Source of the DNA: JANWHZ01 sp035758575
GTDB taxonomy: Bacteria > Patescibacteriota > Saccharimonadia > Saccharimonadales > UBA4665
Assembly (NCBI GenBank): GCA_035758575.1
Contig: DASTXH010000017.1
Coordinates: 31,418 to 95,417, forward strand
Direction of reading: 5' to 3'
Length of the DNA: 64,000 nucleotides
Part shown: piece by piece, positions 1-8,462 of the stretch
How positions within the stretch are numbered: the stretch's first letter is position 1
How the letters are laid out: each line of letters begins with the position of its first letter
Translations under genes and position numbers: made by a program
The notes under the pieces: model-generated
What the model saw: only the letters and a program-made list of their open reading frames with translations
The model's database searches: none
What the model was told of the DNA's origin: nothing

Positions 1-851
1 TCCCAATAGAGCGCGCCCGGACACAGCTGCTGTAATTCCTGTACGAGCTGTTGATAAAAAAGTGCATCGTCTTCACCGATCCCAGTAAATTCCTTAATAA
101 CGCTTTGTGCTAACAGTAAGTTAAAACGCCGAGGTATCGCGAGGGCGGTCATAATATGATGAACACGCTCACGTTCCTCCGGATTTTGCACTCGGGCCAA
201 AAGCACCGCATCTATACTAGCGACAAGTTCACCTAGCGCATGCGCAGCCCGATCTTTCACGGGTTCACTTCTTCTGCTGGCGATAATCGTCGCGGCAGTC
301 CGTAATCCAAGGGGGTAGCCCCCCGTCTGTTGAAAAATATCCACCAGTTCACTATTCGGTAGGTCAGGCAAGTGCCGTGCCAGTAGTGCCATGCTTGCTG
401 TTTGATCGAGCGGACTCAGAGAAAAATGTGTCGTCTTCCTTGTGATCGTTCTATACGTAAAGTGATCTCCGCCGGCCGACGCCAAAGCTACAAACAGCCT
501 TGAACCGTAGCCGCCATCCAGCAAGCCAGCCAAATGACGTTCGGCGTCACTCTGGCCCTCGCTACCAAGCTGATCTAATTCCACCGTCATAACGAGCGGT
601 TCATCGCCAAGCCGCTGTTGTATCATGCCGTCGTTTTGGCACAATGCTTCACCGGCATCAGGCATACACGCTATCGCGCGTTCACGACATAGAGCGTGTA
701 TTTCGCGCAACATTGCACTCTTGCCGCTGCCGACTGGGCCGTTGTACTCAACAATAGGCGTACGGAGCAGGCGTTCTGGATCAACAAGTAGATCAAGTGC
801 GCCCCGCACCAACTCCATCTCCGCGGTCCGTCCAATAAGACGCTCTTCCAT
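1..851 (-). CDS. STAND-type ATPase, partial (C-terminus off the left edge)
   Basis: Reading the minus strand from the ATG at 849-851 gives an open frame that leaves the window, so only about 283 residues are visible. It opens MEERLIGRTAEM, typical of AAA/STAND ATPases, with a Walker A loop GPVGSGKS at residues 38-45, a Walker B-like VMTVELDQ at about 87-94 and a GGYPLGL motif at about 177-183. The last matches the GLPL motif of STAND/NB-ARC ATPases, which act as signal-dependent switches with a C-terminal sensor or effector. That C-terminal part is not visible, so the role is unknown. It is divergent from ychF. GGAGG lies very close to the ATG, which leaves the exact start slightly uncertain. 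A DNA-binding or regulatory ATPase is also possible. Confidence 0.75.
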   Translation of the reverse strand, partial: MEERLIGRTAEMELVRGALDLLVDPERLLRTPIVEYNGPVGSGKSAMLREIHALCRERAIACMPDAGEALCQNDGMIQQRLGDEPLVMTVELDQLGSEGQSDAERHLAGLLDGGYGSRLFVALASAGGDHFTYRTITRKTTHFSLSPLDQTASMALLARHLPDLPNSELVDIFQQTGGYPLGLRTAATIIASRRSEPVKDRAAHALGELVASIDAVLLARVQNPEERERVHHIMTALAIPRRFNLLLAQSVIKEFTGIGEDDALFYQQLVQELQQLCPGALYW

Positions 852-921
852 ACCTCCAATGTATGCCGCAATGTATTAGATATCAACTATCGAGCATGAA
901 TTTTTATCTATGTACATCTGT

Positions 922-927
922 TATAAT
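922..927 (+). promoter_or_regulatory. ychF -10 box, leaderless start
   Basis: TATAAT lies 8 bases before the ychF ATG at 936, so the expected transcription start falls at or next to the start codon. No Shine-Dalgarno sequence is present. The -35 region is weak. Confidence 0.6.
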
Positions 928-935
928 AAAAAACT

Positions 936-2033
936 ATGAGCTTATCTATAGGTATCGTCGGGCTGCCAAATGTTGGCAAATCTACCCTGTTCAACGCGCT
1001 GACCGGCAATGCGGTCTTGGCAGCAAACTACCCTTTTGCTACCATCGAGCCCAACACCGGCATCGTGCCGGTACCCGACCCTCGACTCCACGTACTAGGG
1101 GATCTCTATAAAACTGAAAAAATCGTACCCGCCACGGTAACATTCGTAGACATTGCAGGCCTGGTTGCTGGCGCCAGCCAGGGCGAGGGCCTGGGCAACC
1201 AATTTTTAAGCCATATCCGGCAAACCAATGCCATCGTACAGGTGGTGCGGGCTTTTGAAGACTCGAACATCGTGCATGTGGATGACCGTCATGATCCCAA
1301 GCACGACATTGATGTCATCAATACCGAGCTGGTTTTAGCCGACCTGCAAACCGTAGAACGCCGCCTGCCCCGGGTAGAAAAAGAGTCACGCGCCGATGCC
1401 AAGCTGCGCCCTTACGCTGCGGCGCTCACCGAAATAAAAACGGTACTCGACCAGGGCAAGCTTGCGTATGAAGCACTCCACACTCAACCGGCAGAAACCC
1501 GCAGCTGGCTGGAACGTGAGTTACAGCTCCTGACCGCCAAGCCAATCGTCTATTTGTTTAATGTGGACGAGGCCACCCTTACCGATGATGCCAAAAAGCA
1601 AAAACTCAGCAGCCTGGTCGCACCGGCACATTCCCTGTTCGTATGCGCCAAGCTGGAGAGCGAGCTGCAAGGTCTGGACGAAGCCGATGCGCTGGAGCTG
1701 CTGGAGAGCTATGGCGTACATGAATCCGGCCTGATGCAGCTTATTCATACCGCCTACGATACGTTGGGCCTGCAAAGCTATCTTACCGCCGGAGAGAAAG
1801 AGGTACGTGCCTGGACTATCGCCCGCGGTTCCACCGCCCCGCAAGCGGCCGGTGTGATCCACACCGATTTTGAACGTGGTTTTATTGCAGCGCAAATAGT
1901 TGATTATGACGACCTCATAACAGCGGGCTCTGAAACTGCAGCTAAGGCTGCCGGCAAGATGCGTACCGAAGGCAAAGAGTACATCATGCAGCCCGGCGAT
2001 GTGGTTGAGTTCCGTTTCAACGTGTCAAAGTAG
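936..2033 (+). CDS. ychF: YchF family ribosome-associated ATPase
   Basis: A full-length (365 aa) Obg-family P-loop protein. The G1 loop GLPNVGKS is at residues 9-16, the switch II region DIAGLVAGASQGEGLG at about 72-87, and a C-terminal TGS domain contains GEKEVRAWTIARGSTA. YchF members prefer ATP over GTP, bind the 70S ribosome and are linked to oxidative-stress control of translation. The ATG at 936 fits the leaderless -10 box; the frame has no better upstream start. The gene stands alone, divergent from the STAND ATPase and convergent with the PH-domain gene, whose stop lies 11 bases away. Confidence 0.97.
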   Translation: MSLSIGIVGLPNVGKSTLFNALTGNAVLAANYPFATIEPNTGIVPVPDPRLHVLGDLYKTEKIVPATVTFVDIAGLVAGASQGEGLGNQFLSHIRQTNAIVQVVRAFEDSNIVHVDDRHDPKHDIDVINTELVLADLQTVERRLPRVEKESRADAKLRPYAAALTEIKTVLDQGKLAYEALHTQPAETRSWLERELQLLTAKPIVYLFNVDEATLTDDAKKQKLSSLVAPAHSLFVCAKLESELQGLDEADALELLESYGVHESGLMQLIHTAYDTLGLQSYLTAGEKEVRAWTIARGSTAPQAAGVIHTDFERGFIAAQIVDYDDLITAGSETAAKAAGKMRTEGKEYIMQPGDVVEFRFNVSK

Positions 2034-2043
2034 CCGCCTTACC

Positions 2044-2757
2044 TTACACTGATGCTATCCCCGGAAAACGCCGGCTCATCCACGGCACGCGGGTGTATGC
2101 GCTGATGACGGGCACCACCCGCTTCATCGCCGCCATACTTAGTTGGCCAGGCGATAGTTGTGATAGGTGATGGCCGGCATTCAGCCTCGCCCCGGCAATA
2201 CCCATAAGTGTTGTGGCTGGTGACGCAACCGAGGGAGTCAATCCGGCCGGCTGCTGGCCGGTCATTTGCTGGTACTGATACTGCTGGATTGCCAGAAAAA
2301 GCTGTATCTGCCGATCCAGATGCGCCAAATGTGCCTGCTGCGCCTCTTGCCGTACCTGCTGCTGCTTCTTCACCTCTGTTATACGGTATTGTACAAAGCC
2401 CAGCAGGCGCCGCAGCCGCGACGCATTCCAGCTCGTGAAAAGCAGCGTCTTCATGCCGGCGCTAATCTTTACCTCCGCCCCGATAAAGCGGTGGTTGAAG
2501 TCGAACTCATTTATCATGTCGAAGCGCAGGTCTTCAATAGTCAGGAAGCTGAGGGGTTTCTTGTCGACCAGTATCAGGCGCTCGCGCGTGGCGACCAGGA
2601 GGGCGAAGCCAGCTTCGTAGAAGCCATTGACACATTCGTCAATTTCCTCCTCGGGCATCAAGACGTTGCACAATTCACTCACTTCGCTCCTCCCCCAGCC
2701 GCTAGGATTGAAACGAATGTGCTTGAGCTGCAGTTCCAGATTATTTTTGCTAATCAT
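2044..2757 (-). CDS. PH-domain protein with a glutamine-rich coiled region
   Basis: 237 aa, no signal peptide. Residues of about 10-125 resemble a bacterial pleckstrin-homology fold of the YokE-like type: alternating hydrophobic strands such as GFALLVATRERLILVDKKP and a terminal helix LRRLLGFVQYRI. A Q-rich predicted coiled segment (KKQQQVRQEAQQ onward, about residues 128-165) follows, then a variable tail. Members of this family are mostly uncharacterised soluble proteins, so no function is assigned. GGAGG with about 7 bases of spacing supports the ATG at 2757. It is divergent from the Crp/Fnr regulator, which could control it through the shared 150-base gap; that link is inference. Confidence 0.7.
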   Translation of the reverse strand: MISKNNLELQLKHIRFNPSGWGRSEVSELCNVLMPEEEIDECVNGFYEAGFALLVATRERLILVDKKPLSFLTIEDLRFDMINEFDFNHRFIGAEVKISAGMKTLLFTSWNASRLRRLLGFVQYRITEVKKQQQVRQEAQQAHLAHLDRQIQLFLAIQQYQYQQMTGQQPAGLTPSVASPATTLMGIAGARLNAGHHLSQLSPGQLSMAAMKRVVPVISAYTRVPWMSRRFPGIASV

Positions 2758-2873
2758 GGTGCCCTTCCTCCCTCTCTGTATAGGTGCTATAAGCTATAGT
2801 AAAACAGCCTACAGAATAAGCCGTAAGAATGGTTACACCGTCTTGGCGAGCTTTGTCACACGTTCAGGGGTGC

Positions 2874-2902
2874 TTGCGGAAAATGTGATATAAGCCTATA
2901 CT
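2874..2902 (+). promoter_or_regulatory. Promoter of the Crp/Fnr gene, leaderless
   Basis: TTGCGG at 2874-2879, 17-base spacer, TATACT at 2897-2902, then 7 bases to the ATG at 2910. No Shine-Dalgarno sequence, so the mRNA should start at the start codon. Confidence 0.65.
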
Positions 2903-2909
2903 ACGTATC

Positions 2910-3566
2910 ATGCTGGCTACCTTGCGGCAAACTGCAGAACTAGTAGACTTCTTCCGAAAAAAGGGCCTCAGGGCATGCTACGAGAAGAATGATTACATAA
3001 TTAAACCCGGCGAATTCCCGCCGGGTGTTTTTTATATCGTCGAGGGCCTCGTAAAAGCCTACAACGTCAGCCGGTATAACGAAGAGAATCTGCTGATTAT
3101 CCGTAAAGAACACGAACTTTTTCCGCTTATATGGGCCATCACCGGCCGCGAGCGCAAAGTGATATACCAGGCGATTAGCCCGGTGACTACCCTGCGCGTC
3201 AGCCGGGAAGATTTTACCGCATTTATGCGCAGCAACCCTGACACTCTGGCGCCGCTAATGGACATGACACTAGAGATGTACCGGCTGCACAGCGAGCGGC
3301 TGATCAACCTGGAATATCGCACGGTACGCGAACGTATCATTTCGTTCCTGCTTACCATGGCAACCCGCTTTGGGCGGCAAACCGAAGATGGCGTACTGAT
3401 TACCGCGCCGCTGCGTCACCAAGACATAGCCAGCTCGGTCAACTCATCGCGCGAAACCACCAGCCGCGAGCTGGCCATTATGGTGCGTAAAGGGTTACTG
3501 GGCCGCTCATCATCACGTATTGTGCTGCGCGATATAAAAGCGCTGCGTGCCTATATCAGCAAATAG
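2910..3566 (+). CDS. Crp/Fnr family transcription regulator
   Basis: 218 aa. Residues of about 15-130 form a cyclic-nucleotide-binding-like beta roll (for example PPGVFYIVEGLVKAYN), followed by a dimerisation helix and a C-terminal Crp-type winged helix from about residue 165, with recognition-helix sequence SSVNSSRETTSRELAIM. The RxS phosphate-binding signature of cAMP receptors and the N-terminal cysteines of Fnr are not apparent, so the ligand is unknown. It probably binds palindromic DNA as a dimer. Its stop is 4 bases from the convergent phosphoribosyltransferase stop. Confidence 0.9.
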   Translation: MLATLRQTAELVDFFRKKGLRACYEKNDYIIKPGEFPPGVFYIVEGLVKAYNVSRYNEENLLIIRKEHELFPLIWAITGRERKVIYQAISPVTTLRVSREDFTAFMRSNPDTLAPLMDMTLEMYRLHSERLINLEYRTVRERIISFLLTMATRFGRQTEDGVLITAPLRHQDIASSVNSSRETTSRELAIMVRKGLLGRSSSRIVLRDIKALRAYISK

Positions 3567-3570
3567 GCTC

Positions 3571-4242
3571 TTACGTGGTTGAGGCTGGGCGCCAATCTGC
3601 CAACATCCGCTCTATGATCTCTACCACCTTCTCGTGCGGCGGCACATCGTGCTGATCGTAATAATGATCTGTAGAGATATAATCTTCGACCACATTCAAA
3701 CAAAAGATTTCATCGGCAGCCACATGTAGGCGGTCTACCGCCTTCACACTCGCCAGCGGCGTGGCCACAATCAGCCGTTTGATGGCCACTGGCTTCAGGA
3801 ATGCGACTGCGACATCAAAGGCAAACCCGCTCGCCAGGCCGTCTGACACAACGATAACATTCTGTCCTTCGAGTAAACGCTTGTCGATGGTCCGGCCGTT
3901 GCCAGTTGCGTGGTTGAGATTACTGAGACGCGTCAGCTTTTCCTGTTCGATATACTGATAATATTCACCGATAAGCTCATCGATCTCGCCGGGCGAATAC
4001 GCCGTGTTGTAGGATAACGACCCGTCTTGTGAGATGCCAGCAACTGCGTCTGGTTCGCGCGGCAGGGTTATTTCCTCGGTTAGCAGCATGGACAGTACGC
4101 AGCGCAGCGCTCCGGCAATTTGCGCCCCTACCACCGCTCCGCCGTCGCTGAGCGCCACCACAGCACATGGCTGTCCGTGATACTTCGGCGCAATCTGACT
4201 GGCGAGCATACGACCAGCCTGCGTTCTGCTAGCAAAATACAT
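3571..4242 (-). CDS. Phosphoribosyltransferase-like protein (COG1926 type)
   Basis: About 223 aa. The PRPP-loop signature is VIVVSDGLASGFAF at about residues 132-145, the usual D-G-x-A-S/T-G pattern of type I phosphoribosyltransferases, although one of the two acidic residues before DG is Ser. The N-terminus MYFASRTQAGRMLA matches predicted phosphoribosyltransferases of the COG1926 group, often stand-alone and of unknown substrate. I start at ATG 4242 rather than the GTG one codon upstream, because TACACT sits 7 bases before it. Whether it acts on a nucleobase or another acceptor cannot be read from sequence. Confidence 0.85.
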   Translation of the reverse strand: MYFASRTQAGRMLASQIAPKYHGQPCAVVALSDGGAVVGAQIAGALRCVLSMLLTEEITLPREPDAVAGISQDGSLSYNTAYSPGEIDELIGEYYQYIEQEKLTRLSNLNHATGNGRTIDKRLLEGQNVIVVSDGLASGFAFDVAVAFLKPVAIKRLIVATPLASVKAVDRLHVAADEIFCLNVVEDYISTDHYYDQHDVPPHEKVVEIIERMLADWRPASTT

Positions 4243-4274
4243 CACCTCTAGTGTACCACCCCCGATGGAATGCG

Positions 4275-5009
4275 CTAGTGCTTTGTCGGCTGGGACGCTA
4301 GACGTAGCAGGTAGAATCGCTCACGATTACCTTTTGCTCCTGGCACAGCCGAATCCGCTTTGTCGATGATCACAAATCGGCCGCGTACCCACTGCTCAAA
4401 ATCCTGCAGCACATCACGCCGCATTCGGTCATTCTTGATGACACCATGGTGCTTGATGTTGCTCGCGCCGGCCTCAAATTGGGGTTTCACCATGGCTACT
4501 ACATCAGTTCGAGGTGTCACTAATGTGGCGATGTGCGGCAAAATAGCCCGCAAAGAAATAAACGATACATCCATCACCACTGCGTCAATACGCTCATGGG
4601 CTACAAAGTCTCGAATATCGGTCTTTTCATGAAGCTCTATGCGTGGATTTCCATGCAGACTAGAATGTAGCTGGTCGGTGCCTACGTCTACTGCGATAAC
4701 CTTCTGGGCACCGTGCTGTAATACATAGTCGGTAAAACCACCAGTAGAACTGCCCACGTCCAGCACAGTTTTCCCCATAAAATCCACATGAAACAGTTGT
4801 GCTACGCTCGCCAGCTTCAACCCGGCCCGGCTCACATATTGCTGGCTGACGTGCAAGGCTACTGTGTCTTCACGCGCCACCAATAGCCCTGTTTTTGTGG
4901 CGATTTTGCCATTTACGGTCACTTTACCCAACCGGATATAGCTTTCCGCCTGGCTGCGCGTCGGCGTCAGCCCGCGTGCCGTCATCGCCTGGTCAAGCCG
5001 CTGTTTCAT
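4275..5009 (-). CDS. tlyA: TlyA family rRNA 2'-O-methyltransferase
   Basis: 244 aa. An N-terminal S4 RNA-binding domain (residues 1-60) precedes a FtsJ-type Rossmann fold with the SAM-binding loop DVGSSTGGFTD at 84-94 and acidic VIAVDVGTDQL. The later VMDVSFISL and VKPQFEAG segments carry the D and K positions of the K-D-K-E methyltransferase set. TlyA members methylate ribose in 16S/23S rRNA, which affects capreomycin sensitivity in mycobacteria; some are misannotated as haemolysins. It is the last gene of the rpsF-ssb-rpsR-orf-efp-tlyA run, 17 bases after efp, consistent with a ribosome-related role. Confidence 0.94.
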   Translation of the reverse strand: MKQRLDQAMTARGLTPTRSQAESYIRLGKVTVNGKIATKTGLLVAREDTVALHVSQQYVSRAGLKLASVAQLFHVDFMGKTVLDVGSSTGGFTDYVLQHGAQKVIAVDVGTDQLHSSLHGNPRIELHEKTDIRDFVAHERIDAVVMDVSFISLRAILPHIATLVTPRTDVVAMVKPQFEAGASNIKHHGVIKNDRMRRDVLQDFEQWVRGRFVIIDKADSAVPGAKGNRERFYLLRLASQPTKH

Positions 5010-5026
5010 GGCGCTCTCTGTACGCC

Positions 5027-5593
5027 TTAGTCCTTAACGCGTTCGCGGTAGGTGAAGTTGGTGGTATCAACCGAAATAAGATCACCGGTCTTAATGAATG
5101 CTGGCACTTTGATAGTAATACCGGTTTCGAGCGTAGCGTCCTTTGTAATAGAAGTACTGGTATCACCCTTCACCACGGTTTCAGTGTAGGTTACTTTCAG
5201 CGGCACATTCTTTGGCAGTTCAACATTGATAGGACGGCCCTCGAACAATTGTATGGTTACACGGTCGCCTTCTTTCATAAGGCCGGCACTGTCGCCCACC
5301 AATTCCGCAGGCACCTCGAACTGCTCGAAGGTGTCTTCGTTCATGAAGTAGAATGTAGCGGTATCGCGGTACAGATACTGTACGCCCTGGTTCGACACAT
5401 CAGCGCTGTCGAGCTGCTCGTTGCCCTTGAAGGTCTTTTCCAGTACCTTCCCGTCAATCAGGCTCTTGATGCGCACATTCACGATGGAGCCGCCACGGCC
5501 CATCACTTTTTGGGCATAGTCCACCACCCGATACGGCACGCCGTCCATCTGGAACAGGGCGCCTTTTCGTAGATCAGTGATGCTTAATGCCAT
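5027..5593 (-). CDS. efp: Translation elongation factor P
   Basis: 188 aa with the three-domain EF-P layout: KOW-like domain I, OB domain II and OB domain III ending in TGDLISVDTTNFTYRERV. EF-P rescues ribosomes stalled on polyproline. The tip of domain I reads MGRGGS, so the residue at the modified-lysine position is Arg33. In some proteobacteria an arginine at this place is rhamnosylated by EarP, but no earP-like gene is in view and the modification state is unknown. A strong Shine-Dalgarno sequence (AAGGAGGACAT before ATG) fixes the start. It lies 9 bases after the small upstream gene. Confidence 0.97.
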   Translation of the reverse strand: MALSITDLRKGALFQMDGVPYRVVDYAQKVMGRGGSIVNVRIKSLIDGKVLEKTFKGNEQLDSADVSNQGVQYLYRDTATFYFMNEDTFEQFEVPAELVGDSAGLMKEGDRVTIQLFEGRPINVELPKNVPLKVTYTETVVKGDTSTSITKDATLETGITIKVPAFIKTGDLISVDTTNFTYRERVKD

Positions 5594-5602
5594 ATGTCCT
5601 CC

Positions 5603-5935
5603 TTAGCTCAGACATTCTATAAGATTATCCAGTAATGTAGAAAACTCAACAACTTCTACGGCGCTGAAAACACCGGACTCGCTGGCCGCCAAGACACCCT
5701 GTCGTACCGTATCAGCATAGGCATGAGCCGTTTTAGCGTGCAGTTGCTGGTCGTGCCGGTTCTCGGCATATTCATAATCCCGCGCCTCAAGCCGCAGGTC
5801 GATGACCTGCATTTTAAGTGACGACGCAATGTCGCGCGGGCGGGGCGCCAGTTCCGCCATATCTATGCCGGACAGCGCCCGTAGCATGTAATTTTCCAGT
5901 TGCCGAGCAATGCCGTACGGTGATGAAGATTGCAT
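5603..5935 (-). CDS. Uncharacterised helical protein
   Basis: 110 aa, soluble and predicted all-helical (LENYMLRALSGIDMAELA, LKMQVIDLRLEARDYEYAEN). I do not recognise the family. Its place between rpsR and efp, 9 bases from the efp start, suggests co-expression with translation genes; a NusB-like role was considered but no motif supports it. TACAAT sits 7 bases before the ATG, so a second, leaderless transcript for orf-efp-tlyA may begin here. Confidence 0.75.
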   Translation of the reverse strand: MQSSSPYGIARQLENYMLRALSGIDMAELAPRPRDIASSLKMQVIDLRLEARDYEYAENRHDQQLHAKTAHAYADTVRQGVLAASESGVFSAVEVVEFSTLLDNLIECLS

Positions 5936-5977
5936 ATCCTCTATTGTACAGGCCTGCCAGCGCCTTTTGGTAGCTGC

Positions 5978-6181
5978 TTAGTTATTAGCCACGAATGCCA
6001 AGAGACCGATATGGCGAGCGCGCTTGATAGCACGCGCCAAGTGGCGCTGCTGGCTCTCGGTCAGACCCGTCTTCTTGCGGGTCTCAATTTGACCATATAC
6101 GTTTACATAGCGCTGCAAGGTCTTGAAGTCCTTGTAGTCAAAATATGCAACATCTGTCCGTGATTTGAAAATCTTTGCCAT
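5978..6181 (-). CDS. rpsR: 30S ribosomal protein S18
   Basis: 67 aa, full length. It contains the family core YFDYKDFKTLQRYVNVYG and the KTGLTESQQRHLARAIKRAR segment that packs against S6 in the 30S platform. It follows ssb in the standard rpsF-ssb-rpsR order, but 250 bases of structured repeat separate it from ssb. Confidence 0.97.
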   Translation of the reverse strand: MAKIFKSRTDVAYFDYKDFKTLQRYVNVYGQIETRKKTGLTESQQRHLARAIKRARHIGLLAFVANN

Positions 6182-6192
6182 AGTAGATAAAC

Positions 6193-6431
6193 GGAGACAA
6201 ACCCTTGCAGGGTTTTTCTCGTCGGAGCTGGCGAAATAAATTCGCCTCCGCCTTTCAGGCGGACCGCTCCTGCTCTTTTCCCCGTTTCTTCTCCTTCCTT
6301 CAAAAAATATTTAAGTGCCTTGCCTCCGACGCGCTCCGGGAAGAGCAGCGACCGGTTCGCCTGAAAGGCGAATTCGGATTTACTCCGAAAGGGAGCGATG
6401 AGAAACCCGCTTTAGCGGGTGTCTCATATGG
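6193..6431. repeat. Inverted pair of structured repeat elements between ssb and rpsR
   Basis: The ssb-rpsR gap holds no gene. It carries two copies of a stem-loop element in opposite orientation: copy A (minus) 6217-6276 with an outer hairpin extending to about 6193, and copy B (plus) 6343-6403 with its outer hairpin ending near 6427. Each begins GAGCAG, then has a stem with loop TGAAA, a stem with loop TTTAT or TTTAC, and the box CGAYGAGA, whose bases pair with a downstream TCTC. Stem sequences differ between copies but keep pairing (TCCGCC/GGCGGA versus TTCGCC/GGCGAA; GGCGAA/TTCGCC versus TTCGGA/TCCGAA). Related copies lie at 46.05 and 63.79 kb. Confidence 0.75.
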
Positions 6432-6890
6432 CTAAAATGGGATCTCGTCGAGATTGATCGAGCCGTCAACATCATTGATGACGGTATCGTCGTTCGACGC
6501 TTTGCCCTTTGGCTGTGATGAGGCACCACCACCATTGCCGCCACCCTCACCACCGCGACCATCTACGAAGTTGAAATCCTCAACGATTACTTCGACCTTC
6601 GAACGCTTTTGGCCGCTTTCTTTATCTTCCCAGCTCCGCTGGTCAAGGCGTCCGCTTACCAATATGGCGCGACCCTTGCCCAGGTACTGGGCGATAATTT
6701 CACCTGGTTTACCCCATGCCACACAGTCGATATAGCTGACGCTCTCCTGCTGTGTGCCATCTTGCCCGCGCCATGTACGGTTTACTGCCAGCGAAAAGCT
6801 GGTAACGCTTTGGCCGCTTGGCGTGGTACGCGTCTCTGGGTCCCTGGTAAGGTTGCCCATGAGAATCACCTTGTTAAATCCCTTTGCCAT
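6432..6890 (-). CDS. ssb: Single-stranded DNA-binding protein
   Basis: 152 aa. One OB fold occupies residues 1-110 (MAKGFNKVILMGNLTRDPE, then WGKPGEIIAQYLGKGRAILVSGRL), followed by a Gly-rich linker and an acidic tip LDEIPF, which recruits partner proteins in bacterial SSBs. It binds single-stranded DNA in replication, repair and recombination. It sits between rpsF and rpsR as in many bacteria. Confidence 0.97.
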   Translation of the reverse strand: MAKGFNKVILMGNLTRDPETRTTPSGQSVTSFSLAVNRTWRGQDGTQQESVSYIDCVAWGKPGEIIAQYLGKGRAILVSGRLDQRSWEDKESGQKRSKVEVIVEDFNFVDGRGGEGGGNGGGASSQPKGKASNDDTVINDVDGSINLDEIPF

Positions 6891-6923
6891 GATTCCCCTC
6901 CTGGCTGATGTTATCCGACCGTT

Positions 6924-7301
6924 TTACGCTTCCGCGTCTTTTTCTTCCGTAGATTCACCGCGCTCGGCAGCCTTCTTAGCTTTCTCGGCCTTGGCAGCTT
7001 CTGCCTTGGCGATAGCTTTCAGGTCCGGGCGGGTGATCAAGAAACGAATTACCTCATCGGTAATATTGAGCGTGCTTTCTACCTTCTGCACGTTTTCTGA
7101 CGGCAGCTCTACGGTATAAAACACGTAGACGGCGTAATCATTCTTCTTGATCGGGTACGCCAGCTTACGCTTGCCCCAGTTATCGGTATTGACGATTTTG
7201 GCGCCGTTGTCAGCGAAAATCTTCTCTACACGCTTGCTTGCCTTTCCCAGATCAATCTCTAGGTCAGGATGATACAGCACGGCAACTTCGTATTGATGCA
7301 C
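6924..7301 (-). CDS. rpsF: 30S ribosomal protein S6
   Basis: 125 aa. The ferredoxin-like S6 core spans residues 1-97 (YEVAVLYHPDLEIDLGKA, WGKRKLAYPIKKNDYAVYVFYTVEL). A charged Ala/Lys/Glu tail of about 28 residues follows. Start is GTG at 7301, supported by AAAGGAG seven bases upstream. First gene of the operon; S6 pairs with S18 in the 30S platform. Confidence 0.97.
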   Translation of the reverse strand: MHQYEVAVLYHPDLEIDLGKASKRVEKIFADNGAKIVNTDNWGKRKLAYPIKKNDYAVYVFYTVELPSENVQKVESTLNITDEVIRFLITRPDLKAIAKAEAAKAEKAKKAAERGESTEEKDAEA

Positions 7302-7366
7302 GAGGTTCTCCTTTGGTTATAGCCTGCACTCACCATGTGGATGCAAACCGAGTTAATGATGGGCTC

Positions 7367-7395
7367 ATTATACTATATTCACCCCTGTTGAGCAA
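7367..7395 (-). promoter_or_regulatory. Promoter of the rpsF operon
   Basis: On the minus strand: TTGCTC (7390-7395), 17-base spacer, TATAAT (7367-7372). The transcript would have a 5' leader of about 60 bases before the GTG. The leader can pair GGTT/AACC and TGCA/TGCA and might hold an S6:S18-type autoregulatory site, but I could not confirm its conserved core. Confidence 0.7.
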
Positions 7396-7444
7396 GAGGC
7401 GCAGATACCGGCATACCGCCTAAGGTTTTATTTACGACGAAACA

Positions 7445-7474
7445 TTGTTGCCGTTACGTCCCGTCTGCTATGAT
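7445..7474 (+). promoter_or_regulatory. Promoter of the kinase-ahcY operon
   Basis: TTGTTG at 7445-7450, 18-base spacer, extended -10 TGCTATGAT ending at 7474. The first codons of the kinase start only 3-6 bases later, so the transcript is leaderless or nearly so. Confidence 0.6.
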
Positions 7475-7477
7475 GCG

Positions 7478-8449
7478 ATGGTGGGTACGCATCCTATCGT
7501 TATATCTGGGTCCATCGCCATCGACCGTATTATGAATTTCCAGGGCCGGTACGCCGACCACATCCGCCCCGAGAAAATTGATTCGCTTTCTATTTCAATC
7601 TTTATACAAAATCTGACTGATGCACATGGCGGCGTCGGCGCCAACATCGCCTATTCGCTGGCGCTACTGGGTGAAACGCCCATCTTATTGGGCGCCGTCG
7701 GCAAGGACGGCTTGCTCTACATGGAAGAACTGGCCCACCAGGGCGTGGACATCACCCACGTGTTTGAAAGTAAGCTCCCTACCGCTACTTTTACCGTGCT
7801 TACCGACAGCGATCAAAACCAAGTGGGCGGCTTTTACCCCGGCGCGATGTTCGATAGCAGCACGCTTACCCTGGAACATTGGAAAGATGCCGCGCCCATA
7901 GTGGTAGTATCGCCCCACGACCCAAAAGCCATGAAACGCCAGGTTGCCGAGTGCAAAAAATGGTCGCTGCGCTTGTGCTACGACATCGGCCAACAAGTCA
8001 GCAACATCCCCGCCGAAGACTTATTAGCCGGCATGCAGACGGCAGAAATGCTTATCTTGAACGATTATGAGCTGACTACCTTCAGCCAAAAAGTGGGTGT
8101 CAGCATCGCAGATATCAAGAAAAAAGTGCCGGTCGTGATCACCACGCTCGGCAAAGATGGATCTGTTATTGAAGGTGCGCGCATACCTACATCCATCCAG
8201 GTAGGCGCTGCAACGGTCAAGCATGTTGCTGACCCTACTGGTGCGGGCGACGCATATCGCAGCGGGCTTTTGTACGGCCTAGCGCGGGACTGGCCGCTGA
8301 AGGCTTGTGCCCAGCTGGGAGCAATTTGCGGCGCATACGCCGTAGAATCGTTGGGCACTCAAGCGCACAGCTGGACGCCCGCGGAAATTACCGACCGGTA
8401 CGAGCAGACGTTTTCCGAACCACTACCAAGTGTATTACACGATAAATAA
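7478..8449 (+). CDS. PfkB family kinase, probable adenosine kinase
   Basis: About 324 aa. Ribokinase-family signatures are clear: N-terminal ISGSIAIDRI, the substrate-site HGGVGANIAYSLALLG near residue 56, and the catalytic anion hole DPTGAGDAYRSG near residue 250, where Asp is the base. Sequence alone fits sugar or nucleoside kinases. The next gene is adenosylhomocysteinase, whose product is adenosine, so an adenosine kinase that pulls that reversible reaction toward hydrolysis is the best inference. The long open frame extends to 7445, but that lies inside the promoter; ATG 7478, or GTG 7481 on a leaderless mRNA, is preferred. Confidence 0.85.
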   Translation: MVGTHPIVISGSIAIDRIMNFQGRYADHIRPEKIDSLSISIFIQNLTDAHGGVGANIAYSLALLGETPILLGAVGKDGLLYMEELAHQGVDITHVFESKLPTATFTVLTDSDQNQVGGFYPGAMFDSSTLTLEHWKDAAPIVVVSPHDPKAMKRQVAECKKWSLRLCYDIGQQVSNIPAEDLLAGMQTAEMLILNDYELTTFSQKVGVSIADIKKKVPVVITTLGKDGSVIEGARIPTSIQVGAATVKHVADPTGAGDAYRSGLLYGLARDWPLKACAQLGAICGAYAVESLGTQAHSWTPAEITDRYEQTFSEPLPSVLHDK

Positions 8450-8462
8450 TTAAGGAGACAGC

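Noticed and set aside
7302..8462. SAM or SAH riboswitch for the kinase-ahcY operon
   Set aside because: The mRNA appears leaderless and no aptamer-like sequence lies upstream.
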